From an uncultured Bacilli bacterium (GTDB taxonomy: Bacteria > Bacillota_I > Bacilli_A > RF39 > UBA660): a stretch of DNA of 17,017 nucleotides. The stretch spans positions 1-17,017 of the forward strand of contig CAJTXC010000017.1 of the NCBI GenBank assembly GCA_910580135.1. The letters run 5' to 3'. Shown one piece after another: positions 7,555 through 13,339 of this stretch (position 1 is the first letter of the stretch; each line of letters opens with the position of its first letter). The notes beneath the pieces were generated by a model that made no database searches, was not told where the DNA came from, and was given only the letters and a program-made list of their open reading frames with translations. A program made the translations under genes and the position numbers.

Positions 7555-8421
7555 TTATTGTAACTTTTCTATTTCTTCTTTTGATAAACCGGTAGCATTT
7601 GCTATTACATCTATAGGTATATTCTGTTTAAGTAAATTTTTGGCGGTAATGATTATACCTTTTTTGGTACCATTAGTTATACCTTTGTTATAAGCATGAA
7701 AACTTATTCTATCCCTTATAAATTTTTCTTGTTCTTCGATGTCGTATATTCCTTGTAACTCTTCTTCTTTTGATACTTTACTTATTTTATCAGCCACAAT
7801 TTCCATCTCCTTACACCCTTTACTTACTTTTTGTAATTCTTCTTCATCGTCTAAAGTCATTACTAAAAGTTCCTTTTCAAGCTTCGTTAATTCACTTTTA
7901 TTATAATACATTTCTTTTATTCTTTTCAAGTTAATGTGATATATTTCGGTATCAGTATTATAAACAAAATTACTTCTTACTAAACCTCTTTCTTCATCCA
8001 TCATTCTAAATTTAATTACTATTCGCTCATCAAATAATTCGAAGTTATCAAAATTAAGTTGTATTACTTTCTTTTGAGTAGAATACTTGCTTCCTTTAGT
8101 TACGATACCATCTTTTATCTTCTCTATATATCTATCATTTTTATCAAATAAACCATCGTAGTAATTTTTATTCATTTCAAGATTTATGACATTGTCTTTT
8201 ACTTCCACTATTAAATCCGCTATTTTCCCCTTTTCTTTTATTTCACCTTTTGATAGTTCGGTATTCTTAAATACTATATTTCCTTTTATGTATTTTTTAT
8301 CTATTTTAGTTATTCCACTTATTATATCTACTAGATATCCTTCTGTTTTGCTATCATTTAAAACACTTTTAAATACTACGTCAAATGTCATTGGAATTAT
8401 TTTTGTTTTTTCTTTTATCAT
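7555..8421 (-). CDS. Rpn-family PD-(D/E)XK nuclease / putative transposase
   Basis: The 288-residue protein fits the Rpn (recombination-promoting nuclease, formerly PDDEXK transposase-like) family. The opening IIPMTFDVVFKSVL and the repeated lineage-typical YNTDTEIYHINLKRI match this group. The nuclease core is about residues 10-130, with Asp69 in KIADLIVEV and Glu82-x-Asn84 in INLEMNKN; Asn replaces the usual Gln/Lys position. The C-terminal tail (IDVIANATGLSKEEIEKL) is the helical motif seen in many members. AAAGGAG lies six bases before the ATG, and the ATG overlaps the stop of a small leader frame (ATGA). In E. coli, RpnA promotes RecA-independent recombination; its role here is unknown. 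No terminal repeats or target duplications mark it as mobile. Confidence 0.88.
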   Translation of the reverse strand: MIKEKTKIIPMTFDVVFKSVLNDSKTEGYLVDIISGITKIDKKYIKGNIVFKNTELSKGEIKEKGKIADLIVEVKDNVINLEMNKNYYDGLFDKNDRYIEKIKDGIVTKGSKYSTQKKVIQLNFDNFELFDERIVIKFRMMDEERGLVRSNFVYNTDTEIYHINLKRIKEMYYNKSELTKLEKELLVMTLDDEEELQKVSKGCKEMEIVADKISKVSKEEELQGIYDIEEQEKFIRDRISFHAYNKGITNGTKKGIIITAKNLLKQNIPIDVIANATGLSKEEIEKLQ

Positions 8422-8498
8422 TTTTGTCTCCTTTCTTTCCTGATTACATCTAACAATTTTTTAGCACCTCCTTTTTTACTACCAATAGATGTTCTCAT
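8418..8498 (-). CDS. Possible small leader ORF overlapping the rpn start
   Basis: A 26-codon frame begins at ATG 8498 (MRTSIGSKKGG...) and ends in TGA overlapping the rpn start codon (ATGA), so translation could be coupled. It has no SD at its own ATG. Inside it, however, a near-perfect SD, AAGGAGGTG (8473-8465), lies eight bases before an in-frame TTG (8456-8454), which would give a 12-residue Lys/Arg-rich peptide. That internal start is the better supported of the two. No homology is recognised, and it may be a regulatory leader rather than a functional peptide. Confidence 0.3.
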   Translation of the reverse strand: MRTSIGSKKGGAKKLLDVIRKERRQK

Positions 8499-8511
8499 AT
8501 TAATTGTTAGA
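8449..8511. repeat. Perfect 10-bp inverted repeat in the rpn leader
   Basis: TCTAACAATT (8449-8458) and AATTGTTAGA (8502-8511) are exact inverted copies 43 bases apart. In the rpn transcript they could pair and bury the TTG start of the leader in the 3' arm, leaving the strong SD in the loop. They could equally be an operator. Only the repeat itself is certain. Confidence 0.5.
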
Positions 8512-8540
8512 CAAAACTTTCAAAATCCCCCTAAAAAATT

Positions 8541-8574
8541 AAAAAAAATAAAGATAAAATTTAATTTATCTTTA
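8541..8574 (-). terminator. Terminator of the phospholipase C-like gene
   Basis: On the minus strand a 10-bp stem (8574-8565 with 8558-8549, core AAAGATAAA/TTTATCTTT) with a six-base loop is followed by eight T (8548-8541). It overlaps the gene's stop codon. Immediately beyond it begins a motif (AGGGGGATTTTGAAAG) that recurs after the terminator at 10312-10341. Confidence 0.8.
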
Positions 8575-9196
8575 CCACACCTATGTCCTTTAAGTTTGAT
8601 AATATGTATTCTACTGAAGTTTTTATAAATTTATTTATAACCTTCATATCAAATACGTAAGCCTTACTCTCTTTTGTATTTTCAATTATAATACCTGCTT
8701 GATTAATTATTATATCAATTTTATCCATTGGAATTTCTTTTATAATGTTTTCAAATTCTGGAACTGTTTCATAAAATATACTTAAATCCATGTTATATTC
8801 ATCGATTAATTTTATGTTTAAATTAGTATAGTCATTATAAAAATAATCTCTTTTTTTATCAAATGGAATATTTTCTATAGTACCATCTAATTTATATATA
8901 ACACCATTCTTATAAAAATCCGGTTCAAAGTACTTAAACCATAAATAGTCAGTATATAAATGGATATAGTAACCTAATACAAAGTCATCGTTTAGTTTAT
9001 CTTTATACTTATTTAAAAATTTATCTAAGTGAGGTAAATCTTCATCAGTATCCTGAAAATGAGAATCTTTTTTTGTCATTCCAATATGCTTTGCAATATC
9101 AGGCGCTATACTTCCTATTAAAATATGTTTATTATTTCGTTTTAAAACTTTATTAATTTCGTTTGCTACTGCTATATGTATCATGCTACTTGCCAT
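8561..9196 (-). CDS. Zinc-dependent phospholipase C-like protein
   Basis: The 211 residues match the zinc-dependent phospholipase C/S1-P1-like fold (Pfam Zn_dep_PLPC), whose bacterial members are mostly uncharacterised. Likely zinc ligands are visible: His7 (SSMIHIAVA), Asp33 (GSIAPDIAKH), His46 (KDSHF), His79 and Asp83 (GYYIHLYTDYLWF). No signal peptide is seen and the N-terminus itself carries a ligand, so it is probably cytoplasmic, unlike secreted clostridial alpha-toxins. AGGAGG lies nine bases before the ATG. It is divergent from murI with overlapping promoters. The substrate, lipid or otherwise, is unknown. Confidence 0.85.
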   Translation of the reverse strand: MASSMIHIAVANEINKVLKRNNKHILIGSIAPDIAKHIGMTKKDSHFQDTDEDLPHLDKFLNKYKDKLNDDFVLGYYIHLYTDYLWFKYFEPDFYKNGVIYKLDGTIENIPFDKKRDYFYNDYTNLNIKLIDEYNMDLSIFYETVPEFENIIKEIPMDKIDIIINQAGIIIENTKESKAYVFDMKVINKFIKTSVEYILSNLKDIGVVKIN

Positions 9197-9218
9197 ATTA
9201 TTAACCCTCCTGTATAAT
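9190..9218 (+). promoter_or_regulatory. Promoter for murI
   Basis: TTGCCA (9190-9195), 17 bases, then TATAAT (9213-9218) gives a near-consensus vegetative promoter. Transcription would start near 9225, leaving a 5'UTR of about 45 bases. The -35 lies inside the first codons of the divergent gene. Confidence 0.65.
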
Positions 9219-9225
9219 TATAACA
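9217..9225 (-). promoter_or_regulatory. Extended -10 promoter for the phospholipase C-like gene
   Basis: On the minus strand TGTTATAAT (9225-9217) is a full extended -10. No good -35 is visible at 17 bases. The start near 9210 would give a very short 5'UTR that still includes AGGAGG. It shares bases with the -10 of the murI promoter, so the two are unlikely to fire at once. Confidence 0.5.
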
Positions 9226-9269
9226 TGCTTTTAGACGCATATAATTAATTATATTTAGAAGGTGTAAAC

Positions 9270-9992
9270 ATGAATAATAGACCAATTTGTTTTTTTGATT
9301 CTGGAATTGGTGGTTCTACTATCTTAAAAGAAGTAATAAAGCTACTTCCTAATGAAAATTACATATATTATGCAGATAGTAAAAATAATCCTTACGGAAA
9401 TAAAAACAAAGAAGAACTGTTTGAAATAGTAAGTAATGCTGTGGACAACTTGCTTAAGTATGATCCAAAATTAATTGTTTGCGCATGTAATACCGCAACG
9501 GAAGTAGTACTAAATGACATTAGAAAAAAATATCCTGACATTACATTCGTTGGTACTGAACCTGCTGTTAAGGTTGTTCATGATAAATACCAAGATAAAA
9601 AAACTCTTGTAATAACAACTAAGGGTACTGGTGAAAGTGAAAGGTTTAAAGCATTATTCAACAACTATAAAACTCCAGATTGTACCTTAATTGAAGCACC
9701 TCTTCTTGCAGGTTTAATTGAAAATAATAAAGATCCATATCCATATCTAAAAGACTTATTAAAAGATTATAAAGATATAGATGTAGTAGTACTTGGTTGC
9801 ACACATTTTCCACTTGCTAAGGATGCAATAAAAAAAATACTTGGTGATGTTACCTTTGTTGATGGAAGTGTTGGTATTGCAAACAGAATAAAAAGTCTTT
9901 TAAAAGAAAATTTAAATGATAATGGTAGAAGTATTAATATAATTTCTACTAAAAAAGACGTTAGTGAAACAATATTAAAAATAATAAGTTAA
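9270..9992 (+). CDS. murI: Glutamate racemase
   Basis: MurI interconverts L- and D-glutamate, supplying D-Glu for peptidoglycan stem peptides. The 240 residues are slightly short of the usual 255-270. The active site is intact: Asp10-Ser11 in FFDSGIGGST, the first catalytic cysteine Cys73 in CACNTAT, and the second, Cys177, in LGCTHFPL. PYGNK near residue 41 matches the conserved YG loop. AGAAGGTG precedes the ATG at seven bases. Its presence implies the organism makes a peptidoglycan wall, unlike true mycoplasmas. No terminator follows directly; 3' sequence runs into the promoter of the small RNA at 9998. Confidence 0.95.
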   Translation: MNNRPICFFDSGIGGSTILKEVIKLLPNENYIYYADSKNNPYGNKNKEELFEIVSNAVDNLLKYDPKLIVCACNTATEVVLNDIRKKYPDITFVGTEPAVKVVHDKYQDKKTLVITTKGTGESERFKALFNNYKTPDCTLIEAPLLAGLIENNKDPYPYLKDLLKDYKDIDVVVLGCTHFPLAKDAIKKILGDVTFVDGSVGIANRIKSLLKENLNDNGRSINIISTKKDVSETILKIIS

Positions 9993-9997
9993 AATTA

Positions 9998-10026
9998 TTG
10001 AATAAAACATTTTATGATTGTATAAT
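9998..10026 (+). promoter_or_regulatory. Strong promoter of the candidate antitoxin RNA
   Basis: TTGAAT (9998-10003), a 17-base spacer, then consensus TATAAT (10021-10026). The predicted start is G10033. No reading frame with an SD follows before the terminator at 10114, so the product is an RNA. Confidence 0.75.
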
Positions 10027-10061
10027 ATAAAAGAAGGAAGCAGCTTACTAGTTGTTTTCCA
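10007..10061 (+). repeat. Left arm of promoter-containing inverted repeat
   Basis: This segment (ACATTTT...TATAAT...GGAAGCAG...ACTAG...GTTTTCCA) is matched, with small gaps, by the minus-strand segment 10298-10236. The match covers the spacer and -10 of both promoters and about the first 25-30 bases of each RNA. The two RNAs thus start with similar, not complementary, sequences. Confidence 0.65.
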
Positions 10062-10114
10062 AGGTTTGTTAAAAGTTGAAAAACAGAGCTAGTTACCCTC
10101 TAACTCTGTTTTTC
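10033..10114 (+). ncRNA. Candidate antisense antitoxin RNA (~82 nt)
   Basis: Predicted from a consensus promoter to an intrinsic terminator, with no coding potential. It is convergent with the toxin gene and overlaps the last ~36 bases of its mRNA, through the common terminator. Its 3' part, GAAAAACAGAGCTAGTT (10078-10094), is also complementary, with one G-U pair and one mismatched end, to the toxin 5'UTR (10253-10238), because the DNA carries a direct repeat there. It can therefore contact both ends of the toxin mRNA. Its 5' ACTAGTTGTTTTCC could instead fold back on its own terminator arm. Confidence 0.6.
10078..10114. terminator. Shared bidirectional terminator of the TA locus
   Basis: A perfect 11-bp inverted repeat, GAAAAACAGAG (10078-10088) with CTCTGTTTTTC (10104-10114), encloses a TTA/TAA inner pair, a CTAG bulge and a CCCTC loop. 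T5 runs close the stem in both directions. The toxin stop codon (10117-10115) is directly adjacent. Confidence 0.8.
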
Positions 10115-10204
10115 TTATACGTACATAATAATAACTAGTACTATTATAAGTATTAGAATGATAATTAATTTTGGACTAAATTTTATTTCAAATCTAAACC
10201 TCAT
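10115..10204 (-). CDS. Candidate type I toxin, 29-residue membrane peptide
   Basis: The frame encodes 29 residues: a 12-residue basic/aromatic N-terminus (MRFRFEIKFSPK), then an unbroken hydrophobic helix of Leu, Ile and Val to the final MYV. This is the usual build of membrane-acting type I toxins. The SD is GGGTGGTGA five bases before the ATG, and it pairs with an upstream GGATGG-complementary segment (see hairpin). The gene sits between inverted promoter copies and a shared bidirectional terminator, with a convergent small RNA. It does not look like Fst, TxpA, BsrG or Hok by eye. It could instead be a small membrane regulator; toxicity is inferred. Confidence 0.6.
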   Translation of the reverse strand: MRFRFEIKFSPKLIIILILIIVLVIIMYV

Positions 10205-10212
10205 AAGTATCA

Positions 10213-10238
10213 CCACCCTTCTTATTCAAGTTGGATGG
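10213..10238 (-). promoter_or_regulatory. SD-sequestering hairpin in the toxin 5'UTR
   Basis: In the minus-strand RNA CCAUCC (10238-10233) pairs with GGGUGG (10218-10213). A symmetrical AA/AA internal loop and an inner CUU/AAG stem with GAAU loop (10230-10221) lie inside. GGGUGG is the SD of the toxin, so this fold hides it. Such a fold limits translation in known type I toxin mRNAs. Confidence 0.55.
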
Positions 10239-10298
10239 AAAACAAAGCTAGTTTTTACTGCTCCCTACTTTACTTATTATCCATAACTTTGAAAATGT
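10236..10298 (-). repeat. Right arm of promoter-containing inverted repeat
   Basis: Read on the minus strand, ACATTTT...GATAAT...GGGAGCAG...ACTAGC...GTTTTCCA parallels the plus-strand arm at 10007-10061. On the plus strand it also holds GAAAACAAAGCTAGTT (10238-10253), a direct repeat of 10079-10094 that provides the RNA-RNA complementarity. Confidence 0.65.
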
Positions 10299-10304
10299 CC
10301 CTAA
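10276..10304 (-). promoter_or_regulatory. Candidate promoter of the toxin mRNA
   Basis: The -10 GATAAT (10281-10276) aligns with TATAAT of the antitoxin promoter within the inverted repeat. The position 17 bases upstream reads TTAGGG, a poor -35. The predicted start near 10268 gives a 5'UTR of about 64 bases and an mRNA of roughly 190. It should be weaker than the antitoxin promoter. Confidence 0.5.
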
Positions 10305-10311
10305 AAATATT

Positions 10312-10341
10312 AAAAAAAGTGATAATTTTTTATCACTTTTT
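10312..10341 (-). terminator. Terminator of the lemA envelope cluster
   Basis: A 12-bp stem (10330-10341 with 10314-10325, core GTGATAA/TTATCAC) with a T4 loop is followed on the minus strand by a T-run (10318-10312). It lies just past the lemA stop and separates the seven-gene cluster from the toxin promoter. Confidence 0.8.
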
Positions 10342-10349
10342 GATTAAAC

Positions 10350-10868
10350 CTAATTTTTATTTTCCTTATTAAAATATTCTCTTTCTTTATAACTTAGAAT
10401 ATTAGAAAATATTATATTTGGAAATTTTGCTATATAAACATTATAATCATTTACGTTTGAATTATATACTCTTCTAGCTGCTGCTAAATTATCTTCACAA
10501 TCAACTATTGATTCTTGTAATTTTAAATAGTTTTCATTAGCTTTTAAATTAGGATATTTTTCCACAACCACATTAATCTTATCAATCGTTTTATTAATTT
10601 CATTATTAACCCTATTTTTTTCTTCTAGCGTCATATCATTTCTTAGTTTAGTAATTGTTTTTAATACATCTTTTTCGTGTTTTGCATAACCTTTTACCAC
10701 TTCTTGCATATTAGTTATGATATTATATCTTCTAGTTAAAAATATATCTATATTTGATATAGCCTGATCACATTTTTTATTTAGAAATACCATAAAATTT
10801 ATTTTACTTATCACCGATGAAATAATAATTAAAATAACTATTATTAATATCAATATACTATAATTCAT
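10350..10868 (-). CDS. lemA: LemA family protein
   Basis: The 172-residue protein has one N-terminal membrane helix (about residues 4-27, mostly Ile/Leu) and a four-helix coiled LemA domain. Recognisable landmarks are the RRYNIITNM helix, VVEKYPNLKANENYLKLQ near residue 100, AARRVYNSNVNDYN, and the closing FPNIIF. LemA proteins are membrane-anchored with the helical domain usually outside; their biochemical role is unknown. In many Bacillota they are next to DUF3137 proteins, as here: it starts five bases after that gene, with AGAAAGGA upstream. It is the last gene of the cluster. Confidence 0.92.
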   Translation of the reverse strand: MNYSILILIIVILIIISSVISKINFMVFLNKKCDQAISNIDIFLTRRYNIITNMQEVVKGYAKHEKDVLKTITKLRNDMTLEEKNRVNNEINKTIDKINVVVEKYPNLKANENYLKLQESIVDCEDNLAAARRVYNSNVNDYNVYIAKFPNIIFSNILSYKEREYFNKENKN

Positions 10869-10873
10869 TCTTA

Positions 10874-11785
10874 TTACTTTTCCTTTCTTAATTCAAGAAC
10901 ATCAATAACCTGCTTAATATACATCATTGTACCTTTAAAATCTTTTATTATTTCTTCTTCATTTATTTTCTTTTTAAAATTTGGCTCAAATAAATCATTA
11001 GCATAATTTTGTCCAACATATAATTTATCTTTATTTATAAGCATAAAAAATGAATCACTTAATATTTCATCATATAAATACTTTATCTTTTCCATCATCT
11101 TTGGAGTTAAATATAAAAATGCATCTTGCTCACTTACTGCACTAATCTTAAATATTTTATTAAATTCATTACTTTCAGTTTTTATTATGTTTTTTAAATA
11201 AGAAATAAAAATATCATCCGTACATATGACAATGGTTTCATATGCTTTATTAAGTTCTAATTCGGTTATTATCCCATCAAATATTACTTTTTTTTCAATA
11301 TGTTCACCATCACCAAATCTATCTTTTTTCTTTTGCTCTTCTACTACACGCAACGCATTTTGATTAAATTTAGAGTTTTTATATGACCCTGAAATATTAT
11401 CATTCATAGTAACTTTTCTTCTAGAGTATGAAAATATATTACCTTCAGGATTCCAATTAAGTATTTTTAAAATTTCAGTATTTAAATTCCCTTTAGTATT
11501 ATATTTAAAATTATCATATTCATTTTTAAGTGCCTTATTAATATATTTTATCTTATATTCTTTAGATACTTTCTTAGTTAAATAGCCTTTCAATAAAGCT
11601 ATAACAATCAAAATTAAAATACCTGGTATTATTAGTAATTTCAAATTGACATCATAGCCTTGTTTTAATCTAATAAAACTTATACCAACTATTGCTATAA
11701 CAAATAATATCATACTAATTATAAGTAATATATTATAGATATTAATCAATCTAAACTTTTTATTAAAGTAATTTTTACTTTTCAT
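10874..11785 (-). CDS. DUF3137 family membrane protein
   Basis: The 303 residues start with two membrane helices (about 16-36 and 47-66), followed by a large cytoplasmic domain. That domain contains the DUF3137 pattern: an acidic/basic middle, FDGIITELELNKAYETIVI, then FNKIFKISAVSEQDAFLYLTPKMMEKI and the end motif FFMLINKDKLYVGQNYAND. The family is of unknown function and is frequently linked to LemA. The ATG overlaps the preceding gene by 11 bases, with GGAGG within that gene, so translation is coupled. Confidence 0.85.
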   Translation of the reverse strand: MKSKNYFNKKFRLINIYNILLIISMILFVIAIVGISFIRLKQGYDVNLKLLIIPGILILIVIALLKGYLTKKVSKEYKIKYINKALKNEYDNFKYNTKGNLNTEILKILNWNPEGNIFSYSRRKVTMNDNISGSYKNSKFNQNALRVVEEQKKKDRFGDGEHIEKKVIFDGIITELELNKAYETIVICTDDIFISYLKNIIKTESNEFNKIFKISAVSEQDAFLYLTPKMMEKIKYLYDEILSDSFFMLINKDKLYVGQNYANDLFEPNFKKKINEEEIIKDFKGTMMYIKQVIDVLELRKEK

Positions 11786-12578
11786 CCTTACCTCCGATAT
11801 AATTATCTATAAGTTCAAACTTTTTATCATATAATGTTGCACTATAATCATTATCATTATATTTAATATTACAAGTTATACCTGTTTTATTGTTAAATAC
11901 TGAATCATAATCATTATTCCCTTTGCAAGTATAAATATCAAAGTCAATATTATATTTTTCAAATAATCGTTGTTTTATATATAACGAAGTCTCATTTTCT
12001 TCTAATTCAAGATTACAAGTATTACCCTCAATTAATTCTAATTCTTTAGTGTTCATATTTTTAATGACACTATATTTTCCATCGGTCAAACAAATATCAC
12101 TAGTTTTATTAAACGTAGTTACGTAAGAATTATTTTTATACTTATTACCAAATGGACTAGTACTTATATTATTTAATTTTATACTATCTAACATAAATAC
12201 ATAGTTATCTTTACTTTCTTTTTCCACTGATGAAATCAATTTATTAGCATCATTAATCATTAAGTTAGTTCTTTTTGCAAATAACATCTGCGATATAGAA
12301 TAAGATATTAACATTAAAATCACTGTTCCAAAAATAGCTACTGAAGTAAGAGTTATGATTTTTTCACTTCTTTTAATATCATTTTCCTTAGATATATTTA
12401 TACTAGCTTGAGAAATTAATAGAATAATAAATATAAATAAAATAACACTTAAAATTATTATAGTAGTTAATATACCAGATTTATTAATACTAGGATTATA
12501 CTGATAAAACGTCATCAATATAAATGAACTAATCATTAATAAAACAGTGATTATAAATAATCCAATAATTTTTTTCAT
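11775..12578 (-). CDS. Hypothetical three-TM membrane protein
   Basis: No family recognised. Of 267 residues, the first ~105 hold three hydrophobic helices (about 4-24, 37-56, 76-98). The remaining ~160 form a polar domain that topology places outside the cell. That domain contains an Asn-rich region and four spaced cysteines (ICLTDG, NTCNLEL, YTCKGN, ITCNIKY) that could form two disulfides. The SD is GAGG before the ATG; it starts two bases after the preceding gene and overlaps the next by 11. The paired cysteines suggest an extracellular sensor or binding domain; this is inference. Confidence 0.8.
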   Translation of the reverse strand: MKKIIGLFIITVLLMISSFILMTFYQYNPSINKSGILTTIIILSVILFIFIILLISQASINISKENDIKRSEKIITLTSVAIFGTVILMLISYSISQMLFAKRTNLMINDANKLISSVEKESKDNYVFMLDSIKLNNISTSPFGNKYKNNSYVTTFNKTSDICLTDGKYSVIKNMNTKELELIEGNTCNLELEENETSLYIKQRLFEKYNIDFDIYTCKGNNDYDSVFNNKTGITCNIKYNDNDYSATLYDKKFELIDNYIGGKDEK

Positions 12579-12580
12579 AT

Positions 12581-12925
12581 CTAATCCTCAAATTCACAAT
12601 AAGAGAAATAATAGTGTTCTTCTTCATAATTAACTACGTCGCTCATATGTTTTTTTATTATTTCCTCATAAGTTCCACTCATTTTATTCCAAGCAAAATC
12701 ACTAGCCATTGCTATGTTATATAAACTCATTTCTTTATCACTTACCGCTTTACCATTTTTAGTCATTTTACTTATTCCGTTTTCATTAAACATAAATACT
12801 ATTTTATCATCATCCCTAATACAAGTTAATGTACTTCCTTTTTTTATTCCAATATAGTTAAGTAAAATTATTATACTAACTATAACTAAAGATATTATAA
12901 ATGCTATAAAACTATTTTTCTTCAT
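12581..12925 (-). CDS. Small membrane-anchored hypothetical protein
   Basis: The 114-residue product has one N-terminal membrane anchor (about residues 6-27, FIAFIISLVIVSIIILL) and a short extracellular domain with two cysteines, one at LTCIRDD and one near the C-terminus (SYCEFED), likely a disulfide. LTCI does not place a lipobox correctly, so it is probably a signal anchor rather than a lipoprotein. AGAAGGTG is eight bases before the ATG, inside the preceding gene, which it overlaps by 14 bases. The build resembles the 179-residue protein at the left edge. Function unknown. Confidence 0.75.
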   Translation of the reverse strand: MKKNSFIAFIISLVIVSIIILLNYIGIKKGSTLTCIRDDDKIVFMFNENGISKMTKNGKAVSDKEMSLYNIAMASDFAWNKMSGTYEEIIKKHMSDVVNYEEEHYYFSYCEFED

Positions 12926-13337
12926 TACTAATACACCTTCTAAACATAATATCGTTAACTAATGCTATCAAAAACATATGAATTATGGTAACTATAATAG
13001 GTATTATCGGAGATGACATAATATTTTCTGTTATATCAGATATACTAATTCCAATTGTAAATGCATAAAATATAATTAGATTAATTATTTTAACTTTATT
13101 TAGTTCATATTTAGCGACTCTTTTCTTTCTATTATTGAAATATGTAAGCACAATAATTATTAAACTTTTTAAAACCCATACAACATATGTTAAAAGAACA
13201 GAAAAAAGATTATCGCTATACTTATTTAAAATTCCTAAAACAAGATTTCCTATAAACCAAGTAACTAAATCCCATACTAAAAATGAAATTATAATACTAA
13301 AAATAAATTTTGCTTTACTAACTATTTTTTTCTCCAT
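12912..13337 (-). CDS. Hypothetical four-TM membrane protein
   Basis: No family recognised. Its 141 residues are mostly hydrophobic, with about four helices (residues ~9-35, 44-67, 84-103, 111-130) and short Lys/Arg-rich loops (NRKKRVAKYELNK). It starts three bases after the preceding gene's stop, with GGAGG seven bases before the ATG, and overlaps the following gene. The size and strict coupling suggest a subunit or partner of the other membrane proteins of the cluster. Confidence 0.75.
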   Translation of the reverse strand: MEKKIVSKAKFIFSIIISFLVWDLVTWFIGNLVLGILNKYSDNLFSVLLTYVVWVLKSLIIIVLTYFNNRKKRVAKYELNKVKIINLIIFYAFTIGISISDITENIMSSPIIPIIVTIIHMFLIALVNDIMFRRCISNEEK

Positions 13338-13339
13338 CT

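Larger units (their letters stand above)
9998..10304. other. Candidate type I toxin-antitoxin locus
   Basis: This occupies the 357-base gap between murI and lemA, which has no conventional gene. It contains a 29-codon hydrophobic peptide gene on the minus strand and a convergent small RNA on the plus strand. A shared bidirectional terminator ends both, an SD-occluding hairpin lies in the peptide mRNA, and inverted copies of promoter and 5' end lie at the two edges. The arrangement matches convergent type I systems such as par_pAD1 (Fst/RNA II), though the peptide sequence does not. Each element is listed separately. The call is inference from architecture; no expression evidence exists here. 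Confidence 0.6.

Noticed and set aside
7555..8511. rpn plus flanking inverted repeats as an insertion sequence
   Set aside because: The 10-bp inverted repeat lies wholly upstream of the gene, no partner is found beyond the rpn stop, and no target-site duplication is visible.
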